Positions 1 to 8,929 are shown, numbered from the stretch's first letter. The stretch: DNA of 64,000 nucleotides from Enterobacter oligotrophicus (GCF_009176645.1 NZ_AP019007.1:3844001-3908000), one strand, 5' to 3'. A program made the numbers and translations. The notes: a model not told the origin generated them from the letters alone.

Positions 1-1
1 C

Positions 2-1348
2 GGTATTAACGATATTCCTAACTTCCTGGGTGGCGCTCAGTCCATCGAAGCCGGTAAAGCGGTTGTCGGTATCACGGGCCGTTACCAGGCGGGCTTCTTC
101 CCAATCATGATGTTCGGCCTGCCGGGTGCAGCGCTGGCTATCTACCACTGTGCGCGTCCTGAGAACAAAGCAAAAGTGCTGGGTATCATGATGGCCGGTG
201 CATTTGCCGCCTTCTTTACCGGGATCACCGAGCCGCTGGAATTCTCCTTCATGTTCGTTGCTCCGGTTCTGTATGTGATCCACGCCGTGCTGACCGGTAT
301 CTCCGTGTTCATCGCCGCAAGCATGCAGTGGATTGCGGGCTTCGGCTTCAGCGCGGGTCTGGTGGATATGGTGCTTTCTTCCCGTAACCCGCTGGCAACG
401 CACTGGTGGATGCTGATCCCACAAGGTCTGGTGTTCTTCGTTATTTACTATGTTGTGTTCCGTTTCACCATCACCAAATTCAACCTGATGACGCCGGGCC
501 GTGAGCTGGCTGTAGCCGGTAGCGAAGCGGATGGTCAGGACGTGAATGTGAGCGTGGATAAAGACCAGGACGTAGCAGGTCTGGCGCGTCAGTACATTGC
601 TGCGGTAGGCGGTTCTGACAACCTGACCGGTATTGATGCCTGTATCACCCGTCTGCGTCTGAACGTGAAAGACTCTTCCCTGGTGAACGAAGCACTGGCA
701 AAACGTCTGGGCGCATCTGGTGTTATCCGTCTGAACAAAACCAGCGTGCAGATTATCGTGGGCTTTGTGGCAGAAAAAATTGCTAACGCCATGAAAACCA
801 CCGGCCCGGTAGCCGCTGCGGAAGCGTCTGCAGCGCCTGCTGCTGCACCAACTGCGGCAAAACCACAGGCTGTGCCAAATGCAACGACCATCGCCGCGCT
901 GGTTTCTCCAGTTACCGGTGAGGTGGTTGCCATCGAACAGGTGCCTGACGAAGCGTTTGCCAGCAAAGCGGTGGGTGACGGTGTGGCTGTGAAACCAACG
1001 GATAAAACCGTGGTGTCCCCGGCAGCCGGGACTATCGTGAAAATCTTCAACACCAACCACGCGTTCTGCCTCGAAACTGAAAAAGGCGCGGAGATCGTTG
1101 TCCACATGGGCATTGATACCGTGGCACTGAACGGTCAGGGCTTTACCCGCCTGGTGGAAGAGGGCGCGGAAGTGGTCGCAGGCCAGCCGATTCTGGAAAT
1201 GGATCTGGACTTCCTGAACGCCAACGCGCGCTCCATGATTAGCCCGGTGGTATGCAGCAACATCGACGACTTCAGCGGCCTGGTGATTCAGGCGAAAGGC
1301 GAGGTGGTTGCGGGTCAAACGCCACTGTATGAGATTAAAGGCAAGTAA
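2..1348 (+). CDS. nagE: PTS N-acetylglucosamine transporter subunit IICBA, 3' part (5' end outside window)
   Basis: C-terminal 448 residues of the N-acetylglucosamine permease, which imports GlcNAc across the inner membrane and phosphorylates it. Compared with the roughly 650-residue E. coli protein, about 200 N-terminal residues lie outside the window. In order: the end of the membrane IIC domain (hydrophobic to about base 480); a IIB domain whose phosphorylated Cys lies in the motif GIDACITRLRL (TGT at 641-643); an Ala/Pro-rich linker (about 805-890); and a IIA domain with the active His in VVHMGIDT (CAC at 1103-1105). The reading frame is open from base 2, so it is cut by the window edge, not broken. 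A hairpin terminator follows. The chitin-related chiPQ genes lie just beyond glnS. Confidence 0.97.
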   Translation, partial: GINDIPNFLGGAQSIEAGKAVVGITGRYQAGFFPIMMFGLPGAALAIYHCARPENKAKVLGIMMAGAFAAFFTGITEPLEFSFMFVAPVLYVIHAVLTGISVFIAASMQWIAGFGFSAGLVDMVLSSRNPLATHWWMLIPQGLVFFVIYYVVFRFTITKFNLMTPGRELAVAGSEADGQDVNVSVDKDQDVAGLARQYIAAVGGSDNLTGIDACITRLRLNVKDSSLVNEALAKRLGASGVIRLNKTSVQIIVGFVAEKIANAMKTTGPVAAAEASAAPAAAPTAAKPQAVPNATTIAALVSPVTGEVVAIEQVPDEAFASKAVGDGVAVKPTDKTVVSPAAGTIVKIFNTNHAFCLETEKGAEIVVHMGIDTVALNGQGFTRLVEEGAEVVAGQPILEMDLDFLNANARSMISPVVCSNIDDFSGLVIQAKGEVVAGQTPLYEIKGK

Positions 1349-1374
1349 TCGCTCCTGAGTAGAGTCATGCCTTA

Positions 1375-1407
1375 AGCGGCGGGGGAGATCCTCCGCCGCT
1401 TTTTTTT
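1375..1407 (+). terminator. Rho-independent terminator of nagE
   Basis: The 8-bp stem AGCGGCGG/CCGCCGCT with a 10-nt loop is followed by a run of eight T. It lies 27 bases after the nagE stop. Confidence 0.9.
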
Positions 1408-1445
1408 GCAGCAAATGCCCCCATTATTTTCTCAAGAGCCGTTTT

Positions 1446-1476
1446 AAGGGTTGTCACTACGTCCGGCTTATAAGAT
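1446..1476 (+). promoter_or_regulatory. Putative glnS promoter
   Basis: A TATAAG hexamer at 1469-1474 lies 43 bases before the glnS start, in sequence closely resembling the E. coli glnS promoter as I remember it. No good -35 box sits at 17 bp, although TTGTCA occurs at 1451-1456. This is an assignment by resemblance. Confidence 0.5.
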
Positions 1477-1517
1477 CATATGCCGTTATACGTTGTTTAC
1501 GCTTTGAGGAATCCACG

Positions 1518-3185
1518 ATGAGTGAGGCAGAAGCCCGCCCGAGTAACTTTATTCGTCAGATCATCGATGAAGATCTGGCCAGTGGTAAGCACACCACAGT
1601 GCATACGCGTTTCCCGCCGGAGCCGAATGGCTACCTGCATATCGGGCACGCAAAATCGATCTGCCTGAACTTTGGTATTGCGCAAGACTACCAGGGCCAG
1701 TGCAACCTGCGTTTCGATGACACCAACCCAGTAAAAGAAGACATCGAATACGTTGAGTCCATCAAGAATGACGTGCAATGGCTGGGCTTCAACTGGTCTG
1801 GTGATATCTGCTACTCCTCTGACTATTTTGATCAGCTGTATGCCTACGCGGTTGAACTGATCAACAAAGGTCTGGCGTATGTCGACGAACTCTCTGCAGA
1901 TGAGATCCGCGAATACCGTGGTTCACTGACCGCGCCGGGTAAAAACAGCCCGTACCGCGATCGCAGCGTGGAAGAGAACCTGGCGCTGTTTGAAAAAATG
2001 CGTGCCGGTGGCTTCGAAGAAGGCAAAGCGTGCCTGCGTGCCAAAATCGACATGGCGTCTCCGTTTATCGTGATGCGCGATCCGGTGCTGTACCGCATTA
2101 AGTTTGCAGAACACCACCAGACCGGGAACAAGTGGTGCATCTACCCGATGTACGACTTCACCCACTGCATCAGCGATGCGCTGGAGGGCATTACGCACTC
2201 CCTGTGTACGCTGGAGTTCCAGGACAACCGTCGTCTGTACGACTGGGTGCTGGATAACATCACCATTCCTGTGCATCCGCGTCAGTACGAGTTCTCTCGT
2301 CTGAATCTGGAATACACCGTGATGTCCAAGCGTAAGCTGAACCTGCTGGTGACCGACAAGCACGTTGAAGGCTGGGACGACCCACGTATGCCGACCATCT
2401 CCGGTCTGCGTCGCCGTGGTTATACCTCTGCCTCTATTCGTGAGTTCTGCAAGCGTATCGGCGTCACCAAACAGGACAACACCATTGAGATCGCGTCTCT
2501 GGAGTCCTGCATTCGTGAAGACCTGAACGAAAACGCGCCGCGTGCAATGGCCGTTATCGACCCGGTGAAACTGGTTATCGAAAACTACCCGCAGGGTGAG
2601 AGCGAGCTGGTTTCCATGCCTAACCATCCGAGCAAGCCAGAGATGGGAACGCGCGATGTGCCGTTCAGCGGTGAGATCTGGATCGATCGTGCTGACTTCC
2701 GCGAAGAAGCGAACAAACAGTACAAGCGTCTGGTGCTGGGCAAAGAAGTGCGTCTGCGTAACGCCTACGTGATCAAAGCCGAGCGCGTGGAGAAAGATGC
2801 AGAAGGGAATATCACTACCATCTTCTGTACTTACGATGCCGACACGTTGAGCAAAGATCCCGCCGATGGCCGTAAAGTGAAAGGCGTTATCCACTGGGTA
2901 AGCGCGACGCATGCGCTGCCAGTTGAGATTCGTCTGTACGATCGTCTGTTCAGCGTGCCTAACCCTGGTGCTGCGGAAGACTTCCTGGCGACCATCAATC
3001 CGGAATCACTGGTGATCAAACAGGGTTATGCGGAACCGTCCCTGAAAGCGGCCGAAGCCGGTAAAGCGTTCCAGTTTGAACGCGAAGGTTACTTCTGCCT
3101 GGACAGCCGTCACAGCACCGCTGAGAAACCGGTATTTAACCGTACCGTCGGCCTGCGTGATACCTGGGCGAAGATTGGCGAATAA
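1518..3185 (+). CDS. glnS: Glutamine--tRNA ligase
   Basis: Charges tRNA-Gln with glutamine in the cytosol. A class I synthetase of 555 residues, against 554 in E. coli. The HIGH signature is at residues 41-44 (GYLHIGHAK) and the KMSKS-type loop appears as VMSKRKL near residue 270; the C-terminal half forms the anticodon-binding beta-barrels. The ATG at 1518 follows GAGGAATCCACG, a good ribosome site. It is a single-gene unit with its own promoter-like sequence and terminator, between nagE and chiP. Confidence 0.98.
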   Translation: MSEAEARPSNFIRQIIDEDLASGKHTTVHTRFPPEPNGYLHIGHAKSICLNFGIAQDYQGQCNLRFDDTNPVKEDIEYVESIKNDVQWLGFNWSGDICYSSDYFDQLYAYAVELINKGLAYVDELSADEIREYRGSLTAPGKNSPYRDRSVEENLALFEKMRAGGFEEGKACLRAKIDMASPFIVMRDPVLYRIKFAEHHQTGNKWCIYPMYDFTHCISDALEGITHSLCTLEFQDNRRLYDWVLDNITIPVHPRQYEFSRLNLEYTVMSKRKLNLLVTDKHVEGWDDPRMPTISGLRRRGYTSASIREFCKRIGVTKQDNTIEIASLESCIREDLNENAPRAMAVIDPVKLVIENYPQGESELVSMPNHPSKPEMGTRDVPFSGEIWIDRADFREEANKQYKRLVLGKEVRLRNAYVIKAERVEKDAEGNITTIFCTYDADTLSKDPADGRKVKGVIHWVSATHALPVEIRLYDRLFSVPNPGAAEDFLATINPESLVIKQGYAEPSLKAAEAGKAFQFEREGYFCLDSRHSTAEKPVFNRTVGLRDTWAKIGE

Positions 3186-3211
3186 TATCGCAGCCGTGGT
3201 CAATGAGAAAC

Positions 3212-3238
3212 AAACGCCGCTTATCGCGGCGTTTTTTT
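3212..3238 (+). terminator. Rho-independent terminator of glnS
   Basis: The 9-bp stem AAACGCCGC/GCGGCGTTT with loop TTATC runs into a T tract, 27 bases after the glnS stop. Confidence 0.9.
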
Positions 3239-3632
3239 ATTTAACGATCATGCTGTTAAAGCCGTACATAAATATTGCAGGTCAAAATATCTGGTCAATG
3301 TGGTGCTACTTATTTTTTTAAAAAAAGTTTTTATTTTTGCGAAAATGCTTAAGGCTCAACAATACGGGCTTACTTCAGGCGTTACTCACTGAAATATATT
3401 GTTTTCCCCCCGCCAATCCTCGCTTTCTGATAAATGTTACAAAGCACTACGAATTATGTGCACTTCGTCATAATCCTGACTTTTGCCCACTGAAAAGCGT
3501 TGATAATTCGCGTCGCGAAAAATAACCTAAAGACGGTAGTTAATTCGAGGGTATTTATAACTGCCCCTGACCATCAGGTCTTTTATATTTCCGCCGTTTT
3601 AGGCGTTTTAATTCGTCAAAGAGGAATAATCT
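3239..3632 (+). promoter_or_regulatory. chiP upstream region with NagC-like operators and an inverted repeat
   Basis: A 394-base AT-rich gap without a convincing gene. It holds TTATTTTTGCGAAAAT (3331-3346) and a TTCGCG-T-CGCGAA palindrome flanked by A/T (3507-3519), both resembling NagC repressor sites. Their centres are about 175 bp apart, a spacing that would allow repression by DNA looping. A separate inverted repeat ATTATG-N10-CATAAT lies at 3453-3474. NagC control of chiP is known in E. coli and Salmonella; the site assignment here is inference from motifs. Confidence 0.5.
3614..3627 (+). promoter_or_regulatory. ChiX small-RNA pairing site over the chiP ribosome-binding site
   Basis: The 14-base stretch CGTCAAAGAGGAAT contains the chiP Shine-Dalgarno sequence (AGAGGA, ATG six bases after the stretch). 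It is complementary to the seed of the Hfq-dependent RNA ChiX (MicM) as I remember it from E. coli. ChiX pairing blocks chiP translation when chitosugars are absent. The chiX gene itself is not in this window. Confidence 0.65.
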
Positions 3633-5030
3633 ATGCGTACGTTCAGTGGCAAACGTAGTGCGCTGGCGCTGGCTATCGCCGGTGTGACAGCAATGTCGGG
3701 CCTGGTGGTTGCACCAGAGGCAAAAGCAGCAGGTTTTATCGAAGATTCTACCCTTACGGGCGGGATCTATTACTGGCAGCGTGAACGTGACCGTAAAGAC
3801 GTCACTGAAGACAAATACAAAACCAACCTTTCTCACTCCACCTGGAACGCCAACCTGGATTTCCAGTCGGGTTATGCGGCGGATATGTTCGGTCTGGATA
3901 TTGCTGCATTCACCGCCATTGAAATGGCCGAAAACGGCGACAGCGGTCACCCGAACGAAATTGCATTCTCCTCCAGCAACAAAGCCTATGATGAAGACTG
4001 GTCCGGGGATAAAAGCGGTATCAGCCTGTATAAGGCAGCAGCGAAATTCAAATATGGCCCGGTATGGGCGCGTGGTGGTTATATTCAGCCAACTGGTCAG
4101 ACACTGTTAGCCCCGCACTGGAGCTTTATGCCAGGGACCTATCAGGGTGCTGAAGCTGGCGCTAATTTTGATTACGGCGATGCGGGTGCGTTGAGCTTCT
4201 CCTATATGTGGACCAACGAGTACAAAGCACCGTGGCACATCGAAATGGACAAGTTCTACCAGAACGATAAAAAGACCAAAGTGGAATATCTCCACTCGCT
4301 GGGCGCGAAGTATGATTTCAAGAACGATCTGGTACTTGAAGCTGCATTCGGTCAGGCTGAAGGCTATATCGATCAATATTTTGCCAAAGCCAGCTACAAA
4401 TTTGATATCGCGGGTAGCCCGCTGAGCACCAGCTATCAGTTCTACGGTACGCGTGATAAAGCCAGCAACGGCACCGTCAATGATATTTACGACGGCACCG
4501 CATGGCTGCAGGCGCTGACTTTCGGCTATAAGGTCGGCCAGGTTGATTTACGTCTGGAAGGGACATGGGTGAAAGCAGAAGGGCAGCAGGGCTACTTCCT
4601 GCAGCGTATGACCCCAACCTACGCCTCCTCTAACGCTCGTCTGGATATCTGGTGGGATAACCGCTCCGACTTCAACGCCGACGGCGAAAAAGCGGTCTTC
4701 TTCGGCGCGATGTATGACCTGAAAAACTGGAACCTGCCAGGCTGGGCAGTGGGTGCCTCTTACGCTTACGCCTGGGACGCGAAGCCTGCGGATATGGCAA
4801 CACCGGATGCGTACTACGATCCAAACTACCGTCTGAAAGAGTCCTCCTACAGTCTGGATGCCATCTATACCCTGCAGGAGGGGCGTGCGAAAGGCACCAT
4901 GTTCAAACTGCACTTCACGCAGTACGACAACCATTCTGATATCCCAAGCTATGCGGGCGGTTACGGCAACATCTTCCAGGATGAACGTGACGTGAAATTT
5001 ATGGTTATCGCGCCATTCACTATCTTCTGA
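3633..5030 (+). CDS. chiP: Chitoporin, OprD/ChiP-family outer-membrane channel
   Basis: Outer-membrane porin for chito-oligosaccharide uptake. The 465-residue product begins with a signal peptide (charged [10 protein letters not shown], hydrophobic core, likely cleavage after PEAKA near residue 33). It continues with alternating beta-strand sequence rich in Tyr, Trp and Asp, and ends in Phe (VIAPFTIF), the usual C-terminal signal of outer-membrane barrels. Corresponds to E. coli ybfM. The start follows AGAGGAATAATCT. The lipoprotein gene chiQ is 44 bases downstream, probably in the same transcript. Regulation by NagC and by ChiX pairing is suggested by the upstream sequence. Confidence 0.95.
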   Translation: MRTFSGKRSALALAIAGVTAMSGLVVAPEAKAAGFIEDSTLTGGIYYWQRERDRKDVTEDKYKTNLSHSTWNANLDFQSGYAADMFGLDIAAFTAIEMAENGDSGHPNEIAFSSSNKAYDEDWSGDKSGISLYKAAAKFKYGPVWARGGYIQPTGQTLLAPHWSFMPGTYQGAEAGANFDYGDAGALSFSYMWTNEYKAPWHIEMDKFYQNDKKTKVEYLHSLGAKYDFKNDLVLEAAFGQAEGYIDQYFAKASYKFDIAGSPLSTSYQFYGTRDKASNGTVNDIYDGTAWLQALTFGYKVGQVDLRLEGTWVKAEGQQGYFLQRMTPTYASSNARLDIWWDNRSDFNADGEKAVFFGAMYDLKNWNLPGWAVGASYAYAWDAKPADMATPDAYYDPNYRLKESSYSLDAIYTLQEGRAKGTMFKLHFTQYDNHSDIPSYAGGYGNIFQDERDVKFMVIAPFTIF

Positions 5031-5074
5031 TGAACGCTCCGGCGGGCTGAGTCCCGCCGGGATGGAGACTGAAC

Positions 5075-5404
5075 ATGATGAAAAAAATTATCGTCGTCGC
5101 GTTGCTGGCATCAGGGCTGGCGGCATGCGCTCAGCCTCAGGCACCGAAAGAGGATTCGCGTCTTAAAGAAGCGTATAGCGCCTGTATCAATACCGCTGAG
5201 GGATCGCCGGATAAAATCGAAGCCTGCCAGAGCGTGCTGAATGTGCTTAAGAAAGAGAAAGCGCATGAACAGTTTGCGACGCAGGAAAACATTCGCGTGA
5301 TGGATTACCAGGCCTGTATTCAGGCACGTAAAACGGGTAACGATCAGGAAGTGGCGAAGCGTTGCGATAAAATCTGGCAGGAGATCCGCAGCAACAACAA
5401 CTAA
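5075..5404 (+). CDS. chiQ: ChiQ (YbfN) family lipoprotein
   Basis: Small lipoprotein of 109 residues. The N-terminus MMKKIIVVALLASGLAAC is a signal peptide with lipobox LAAC; Cys18 would be the lipidated residue. The mature part is polar, mostly helical, with several Cys and no enzyme motif. ATG codons lie at 5075 and 5078, and GGAG upstream does not decide sharply between them. It lies 44 bases after chiP, as in E. coli, and is probably cotranscribed. A role in chitosugar uptake is inferred from position only. Confidence 0.9.
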   Translation: MMKKIIVVALLASGLAACAQPQAPKEDSRLKEAYSACINTAEGSPDKIEACQSVLNVLKKEKAHEQFATQENIRVMDYQACIQARKTGNDQEVAKRCDKIWQEIRSNNN

Positions 5405-5417
5405 TAAGCCGTTTTTA

Positions 5418-5500
5418 CGCCCGGTGGCGCTGCGCTTACGGGACCTGCAAAGGTGTCACAGCCCGTAGGCCCGGTAAGCGCAGCGCCACCGGGCTTTTTA
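5418..5500 (+). repeat. BIME (paired REP elements) after chiQ, probable terminator
   Basis: Two REP-type units in opposite orientation: CGCCCGGTGGCGCTGCGCTT at 5418-5437 and a matching inverse copy at 5470-5494, followed by TTTTTA. They can fold into one long hairpin, probably ending the chiPQ transcript. Confidence 0.8.
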
Positions 5501-5516
5501 TTGCCATAAAACAGGC

Positions 5517-5543
5517 AAAAAAAAGCCAACCTTTCGGCTGGCT
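5517..5543 (-). terminator. Rho-independent terminator of fur
   Basis: On the minus strand the stem AGCCAGCC/GGTTGGCT with loop GAAA is followed by seven T. It is 19 bases after the fur stop. Confidence 0.85.
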
Positions 5544-5561
5544 CAGAGTATAAACACTACT

Positions 5562-6008
5562 TTATTTCGCATCGTGCGCATGTTCATCTTCGCGGCAATC
5601 GCCTTCTGCACAGTGACCATACAGGTACAGGCTGTGGTTGGTCAGGCGAATGCCATGACGAGCGGCAATTTCACGCTGGCGCGCTTCGATAGAATCATCG
5701 CTAAATTCAATGACCTTGCCGCAATCGAGGCAGATCAGGTGATCGTGGTGGTGCTGCTGGGTCAGTTCGAAAACAGATTTACCGCCTTCGAAATTATGAC
5801 GGGTGACAATGCCCGCGTCATCGAACTGGTTCAGCACGCGATAAACGGTTGCCAGCCCAATCTCTTCACCCATGTCGATAAGACGCTTGTAAAGGTCTTC
5901 CGCACTGACATGGTGATTGTCTGGCCCCTGAAGCACTTCAAGGATTTTTAACCGAGGAAGCGTAACTTTCAGGCCAGCCTTCTTTAATGCGGTATTGTTG
6001 TCAGTCAT
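5562..6008 (-). CDS. fur: Ferric uptake regulator Fur
   Basis: Iron-responsive DNA-binding repressor, 148 residues as in E. coli. The N-terminal winged-helix domain spans residues 1-82. The metal/dimer domain has the His cluster HHHDH (86-90), the zinc pair Cys93/Cys96 (LICLDCGKV), a second pair Cys133/Cys138 and a His-rich C-terminus. The start codon lies inside the 3' end of the leader gene uof, so fur is probably translated by coupling. It lies downstream of fldA on the same strand; a fldA-uof-fur transcript is known in E. coli. Fur-type sites are seen in this window only before gpmA. Confidence 0.98.
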   Translation of the reverse strand: MTDNNTALKKAGLKVTLPRLKILEVLQGPDNHHVSAEDLYKRLIDMGEEIGLATVYRVLNQFDDAGIVTRHNFEGGKSVFELTQQHHHDHLICLDCGKVIEFSDDSIEARQREIAARHGIRLTNHSLYLYGHCAEGDCREDEHAHDAK

Positions 6009-6087
6009 GCGGAATCTGTCCTGTTGCTAAACGATTCACTTCTAAAGAAGAAGTGACAGAAAATGCACTTGGGATGATGCGTCTCAT
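6001..6087 (-). CDS. uof: Uof, leader peptide upstream of fur (translational coupling)
   Basis: A 28-codon reading frame beginning MRRIIPSAFSV and ending QIPHD. Its stop TGA lies 5 bases inside fur (CATGACTGA), so the two genes overlap. Length and arrangement match E. coli uof, whose translation is required for fur translation and is blocked by the iron-stress RNA RyhB. Start choice: ATG at 6087-6085 gives exactly 28 codons. It has no strong Shine-Dalgarno, and a TATAAT hexamer (6091-6086) overlaps the start codon. Confidence 0.8.
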   Translation of the reverse strand: MRRIIPSAFSVTSSLEVNRLATGQIPHD

Positions 6088-6297
6088 TATAGAACTGCCA
6101 TGGCTAAATGAAAACTGCAAGTCTCAAGCAAAGTATGCTTATAAAAACGTGGTATCACCAACAAACTTGTTCGATGGCACCCACTTTTTACCGGGGGATA
6201 TTGTACAGGTCTGAGCGAAAAAGTTAAAAGTTTGTAGCAATTAATTTAATCGGTTTTACCTGGAAACGGGCGCAACCGGAGTCGCGCCGCAGAGAAA

Positions 6298-6828
6298 TCA
6301 GGCGTTAAGAATGTCGTCCAGATTCAGTTCTTCGCGGACCTGCTTAACCCATTTCTCAACACGCTCAGCCGTCAGTTCTGGCTGGCGGTCCTCGTCAATA
6401 GCCAGGCCAACGAAGTGATCGTCGTCTGCCAGGCCTTTAGAGGCTTCAAAGTGATAGCCTGCCGTTGGCCAGTGACCCACAATAGCCGCACCGCGTGGTT
6501 CAATGATGTCGCGGATAGTGCCCAGCGCGTCACAGAAATACTCAGCGTAGTCTTCCTGATCGCCACAGCCGAACAGGGCAACCAGTTTGCCGTTGAAATC
6601 CACTTCTTCCAGGGTTGGGAAGAAATCGTCCCAGTCACACTGCGCTTCACCGTAATACCAGGTCGGGATACCCAGCAGCAGGATGTCATAGCCCTCGAGA
6701 TCTTCTTTGCTGCTCTTGGCGATGTCATGCACATCGGCAACGTCTTTACCGAGCTGTTTTTGAATGTTTTTTGCGATATTTTCGGTATTGCCGGTATCAC
6801 TGCCGAAGAAAATGCCGATAATTGCCAT
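6298..6828 (-). CDS. fldA: Flavodoxin 1
   Basis: FMN electron carrier for reductive activation of several enzymes in the cytosol. The 176-residue length matches E. coli. The phosphate-binding loop is GSDTGNTEN near residue 10, and the aromatic FMN-stacking regions are PTWYYGE (near 55-60) and [14 protein letters not shown] (near 90). I chose the ATG at 6828 (MAIIGIFF); the in-frame start 38 codons upstream gives a non-homologous hydrophobic tail. AGAGG lies upstream. It is followed by uof-fur and preceded by ybfE on the same strand. Confidence 0.97.
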   Translation of the reverse strand: MAIIGIFFGSDTGNTENIAKNIQKQLGKDVADVHDIAKSSKEDLEGYDILLLGIPTWYYGEAQCDWDDFFPTLEEVDFNGKLVALFGCGDQEDYAEYFCDALGTIRDIIEPRGAAIVGHWPTAGYHFEASKGLADDDHFVGLAIDEDRQPELTAERVEKWVKQVREELNLDDILNA

Positions 6829-6890
6829 GAGTAAAATAACCTCTTGAAACTTAATGGTATGGTGGCGCAATTTGTCCACGGATAAGGGCA

Positions 6891-6920
6891 ATAATAGCAG
6901 AACTGGCAACCCTGCGGAAA
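6891..6920 (-). promoter_or_regulatory. Candidate fldA promoter
   Basis: On the minus strand, TTTCCG (-35), an 18-base spacer and TATTAT (-10, 6896-6891) lie in the fldA-ybfE gap. This is a motif reading only. Confidence 0.35.
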
Positions 6921-6983
6921 CAGCTATCGCGCAGGACTGCACTCTGTGCTACATGAAAAGGGTGATAAAGGGGATTTTCAGAC

Positions 6984-7271
6984 TTATGCCTTGCTGTGCA
7001 TCATCTCAAGTTGAGCAATTAACATCTCTTCAATCAGCTCGCTGCGGCTGATGTCACGGGCGTTCGCCAGCGCATTAAGCGCATCGACGGCATCGGCGTT
7101 GAGCTTCAGTTCGACACGCTTAAGCCCACGATTTTTATCGCGTTTAAGCTGATTGCGTTTATTAATACGCAGCTGTTCATCGCGCGAAAGCGGATTCGTC
7201 TTGGGTCGTCCCGGTCGACGCTCATTCGCGAACAGATCTAGTGTCGTGCGGTCCGTTTGTTCTTTGGCCAT
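6984..7271 (-). CDS. ybfE: YbfE family small DNA-binding-like protein
   Basis: A 95-residue basic protein, close in length to E. coli YbfE (97). A Lys/Arg-rich N-terminal half (RRPGRPKTNPLSRDEQLRINKRNQ) precedes a C-terminal ribbon-helix-helix-like segment (RVELKLNADAVDALNALANARDISRSELIEEML), so DNA or plasmid-copy-control-type binding is plausible. The E. coli gene is in the LexA regulon. I see no CTG-N10-CAG box in the 130 bases upstream, so SOS control here is unproven. fldA lies 155 bases downstream on the same strand. Confidence 0.88.
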   Translation of the reverse strand: MAKEQTDRTTLDLFANERRPGRPKTNPLSRDEQLRINKRNQLKRDKNRGLKRVELKLNADAVDALNALANARDISRSELIEEMLIAQLEMMHSKA

Positions 7272-7359
7272 GATTCTGAGACTTCGGGGAAAACAAGCCG
7301 CCCTGCTAATGCCCAGGCGATAAGCGCGCCATCATACATCACGGAAAACGGCACGCCAA

Positions 7360-7387
7360 CGACTGGAAGCCCGTAGCCTTCCAGTCG
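7360..7387. other. Perfect stem-loop between ybfE and ybfF
   Basis: CGACTGGAAG and CTTCCAGTCG form a perfect 10-bp stem with an 8-base loop, 13 bases past the ybfF stop. A T-rich run follows on the plus strand only. It could end ybfF transcription or act as an RNA-stability hairpin. Confidence 0.6.
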
Positions 7388-7399
7388 CTCTCTTTTTAA

Positions 7400-8173
7400 T
7401 CAATTTTCCGTATCAGTAAGATAGCGGCGGATAGCACGCAATACGGCGTCAGGTTTTTCGGCATGAACCCAGTGTCCGGCACTGGCAATCACATGGGCGC
7501 GAGCCTGTGGGAATTGTGCCAGCAGCGTGTCGCGGTACGCGTCGGTGACGTAAGGAGAGTTACCGCCACGGATAAAGAGGGTAGGGTGCGGCCAGGCGGG
7601 GACAGTTTCCCAGCCCACGATATTATTGTACTGGTCCCACAGCACTGGTACGTTAAAACGCCATTGCCCCTCAACAAATGATTTCAGCAGGAACTGAACC
7701 ACACCTTCTTCATCCAGATGCTCGCGCATAATGGCCGCAGCCTGCTGGCGAGTAGAGACACCGGCGTCGGTTACCGCATTGATCGCGGCAAAAATTTCGT
7801 CGTGGCGACGCACGTCGTAATTCACAGGCGCAACATCTATGACGACCAGGCCAGTTATTCGTTCCGGTGCCAGCGCGGTTAACGCCATGACCGCTTTGCC
7901 ACCCATTGAATGCCCAATCAGCGTCACCTTCTGCAGGTTGTGGTCATCCAGCGTATCGAGCAGATCCTGCGCCATCGCTGCGTAGGTCATCTCCTCTGAA
8001 CGCCCGGAAAGACCGTGATTTCGCATATCGACCTGCAAAATATCGTGGTCGGTAACTAAATCGCGTGCCAGGACGCCCAGGTTATCCAGGCTGCCAAAAA
8101 GCCCGTGAACCAGGACGACGGGAGAATTATTGTTCGGCGATTGTGCAGATTGCGCTCGGGAATTCAATTTCAT
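7400..8173 (-). CDS. ybfF: Esterase YbfF, alpha/beta hydrolase
   Basis: Cytosolic alpha/beta-hydrolase of 257 residues (E. coli YbfF about 254), acting on acyl esters in vitro. Visible motifs: oxyanion HG in LVHGLFGS (residues 21-28); nucleophile elbow IGHSMGG with Ser89; catalytic His in SAGHWVHAEKP near residue 234. The acidic residue is probably one of the Asp residues after the nucleophile. The start MKLNSRAQ matches the E. coli N-terminus. It is read divergently from seqA, with 183 bases between the starts. Its physiological substrate is not evident. Confidence 0.94.
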   Translation of the reverse strand: MKLNSRAQSAQSPNNNSPVVLVHGLFGSLDNLGVLARDLVTDHDILQVDMRNHGLSGRSEEMTYAAMAQDLLDTLDDHNLQKVTLIGHSMGGKAVMALTALAPERITGLVVIDVAPVNYDVRRHDEIFAAINAVTDAGVSTRQQAAAIMREHLDEEGVVQFLLKSFVEGQWRFNVPVLWDQYNNIVGWETVPAWPHPTLFIRGGNSPYVTDAYRDTLLAQFPQARAHVIASAGHWVHAEKPDAVLRAIRRYLTDTEN

Positions 8174-8308
8174 GGCAAAGTTCTTTTTTTACGTATGTCA
8201 GGTTAGGGTATCATGTTGACCATTCTGCCGCCCGGCTGCAAGAATCCAGTTTAATCTGACTTTTGCCGCCAACCTGGTTTGACGCTATCCGCTGTTGGGA
8301 TTTGACCT

Positions 8309-8314
8309 TATAAT
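8309..8314 (+). promoter_or_regulatory. Candidate seqA -10 box
   Basis: A perfect TATAAT lies 42 bases upstream of the seqA ATG. No convincing -35 box is at 16-18 bp; TTGACG at 8279-8284 is 24 bp away, too far. Low certainty. Confidence 0.35.
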
Positions 8315-8356
8315 CCCAACGACTTGTATTCAGATAAGATATCGCACTGGATTAAG

Positions 8357-8905
8357 ATGAAAACAATCGAAGTTGATGACGAACTCTATCAGTATATCGC
8401 CAGCCAGACGCGGCATATCGGGGAGAGCGCGTCCGACATTTTACGGCGCATGCTTAAAATTTCCGCCGCTTCACAGCCTGCTACTCCAGCCACAAAAGAT
8501 GTCGTGTCTCAGCCGAGCGTTGTTGCACAGGCAAAACCTGCCGTGACGCCAGCAAAAGATAAAGTGCGCGCGATGCGCGAGCTGTTGCTGTCTGACGAAT
8601 ATGCAGAGCAGAAAAAGGCGGTTAACCGCTTTATGCTGGTGCTGTCTACACTCTATTCACTGGATAACAACGCGTTTGCTGAAGCGACCGAGTCGCTGCA
8701 TGGTCGTACTCGCGTTTATTTCGCGGGCGACGAGCAAACGCTGCTGCAAAATGGCAATCAAACCAAACCTAAACATGTTCCCGGCACGCCGTACTGGGTC
8801 ATCACCAATACCAACACGGGCCGCAAGTGCAGCATGGTTGAACACATCATGCAGTCCATGCAGTTCCCGGCGGAATTGATTGAAAAGGTTTGCGGTACAA
8901 TTTAA
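8357..8905 (+). CDS. seqA: Negative modulator of replication initiation SeqA
   Basis: Binds hemimethylated GATC pairs, sequesters oriC and organises new DNA behind the fork. 182 residues (E. coli 181). The N-terminal multimerisation domain (MKTIEVDDELYQYIASQT) is followed by an Ala/Pro-rich linker (about residues 40-65) and the C-terminal DNA-binding domain containing the KPKHVPGTPYWVITNTNTGRK region. I chose the ATG at 8357 because the 11 extra in-frame codons upstream are unrelated to the family. pgm starts 24 bases after the stop, as in E. coli, so cotranscription is likely. Confidence 0.97.
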   Translation: MKTIEVDDELYQYIASQTRHIGESASDILRRMLKISAASQPATPATKDVVSQPSVVAQAKPAVTPAKDKVRAMRELLLSDEYAEQKKAVNRFMLVLSTLYSLDNNAFAEATESLHGRTRVYFAGDEQTLLQNGNQTKPKHVPGTPYWVITNTNTGRKCSMVEHIMQSMQFPAELIEKVCGTI

Positions 8906-8929
8906 CCCTTGCATCAGAAGGACCAGGCA

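Noticed and set aside
2..1348. nagE considered as a 5'-truncated pseudogene
   Set aside because: The frame is open from the window edge with intact IIB and IIA motifs; the missing part is simply outside the window.
1923..2912. Minus-strand frame of 329 codons opposite glnS
   Set aside because: Antisense shadow of glnS codon bias; no family resemblance.
3337..3525. 62-codon plus-strand frame before chiP
   Set aside because: It runs through the NagC-like sites; no ribosome site and no homology seen.
7272..7399. Possible LexA box upstream of ybfE (CTGCTAATGCCCAG)
   Set aside because: The CTG and CAG are eight bases apart, not ten, so it does not fit the SOS box. E. coli ybfE being LexA-controlled is not enough to assign it.
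8279..8314. TTGACG...TATAAT as a complete seqA promoter
   Set aside because: The spacer is 24 bases, too long for a normal sigma-70 promoter; only the -10 is kept as a candidate.
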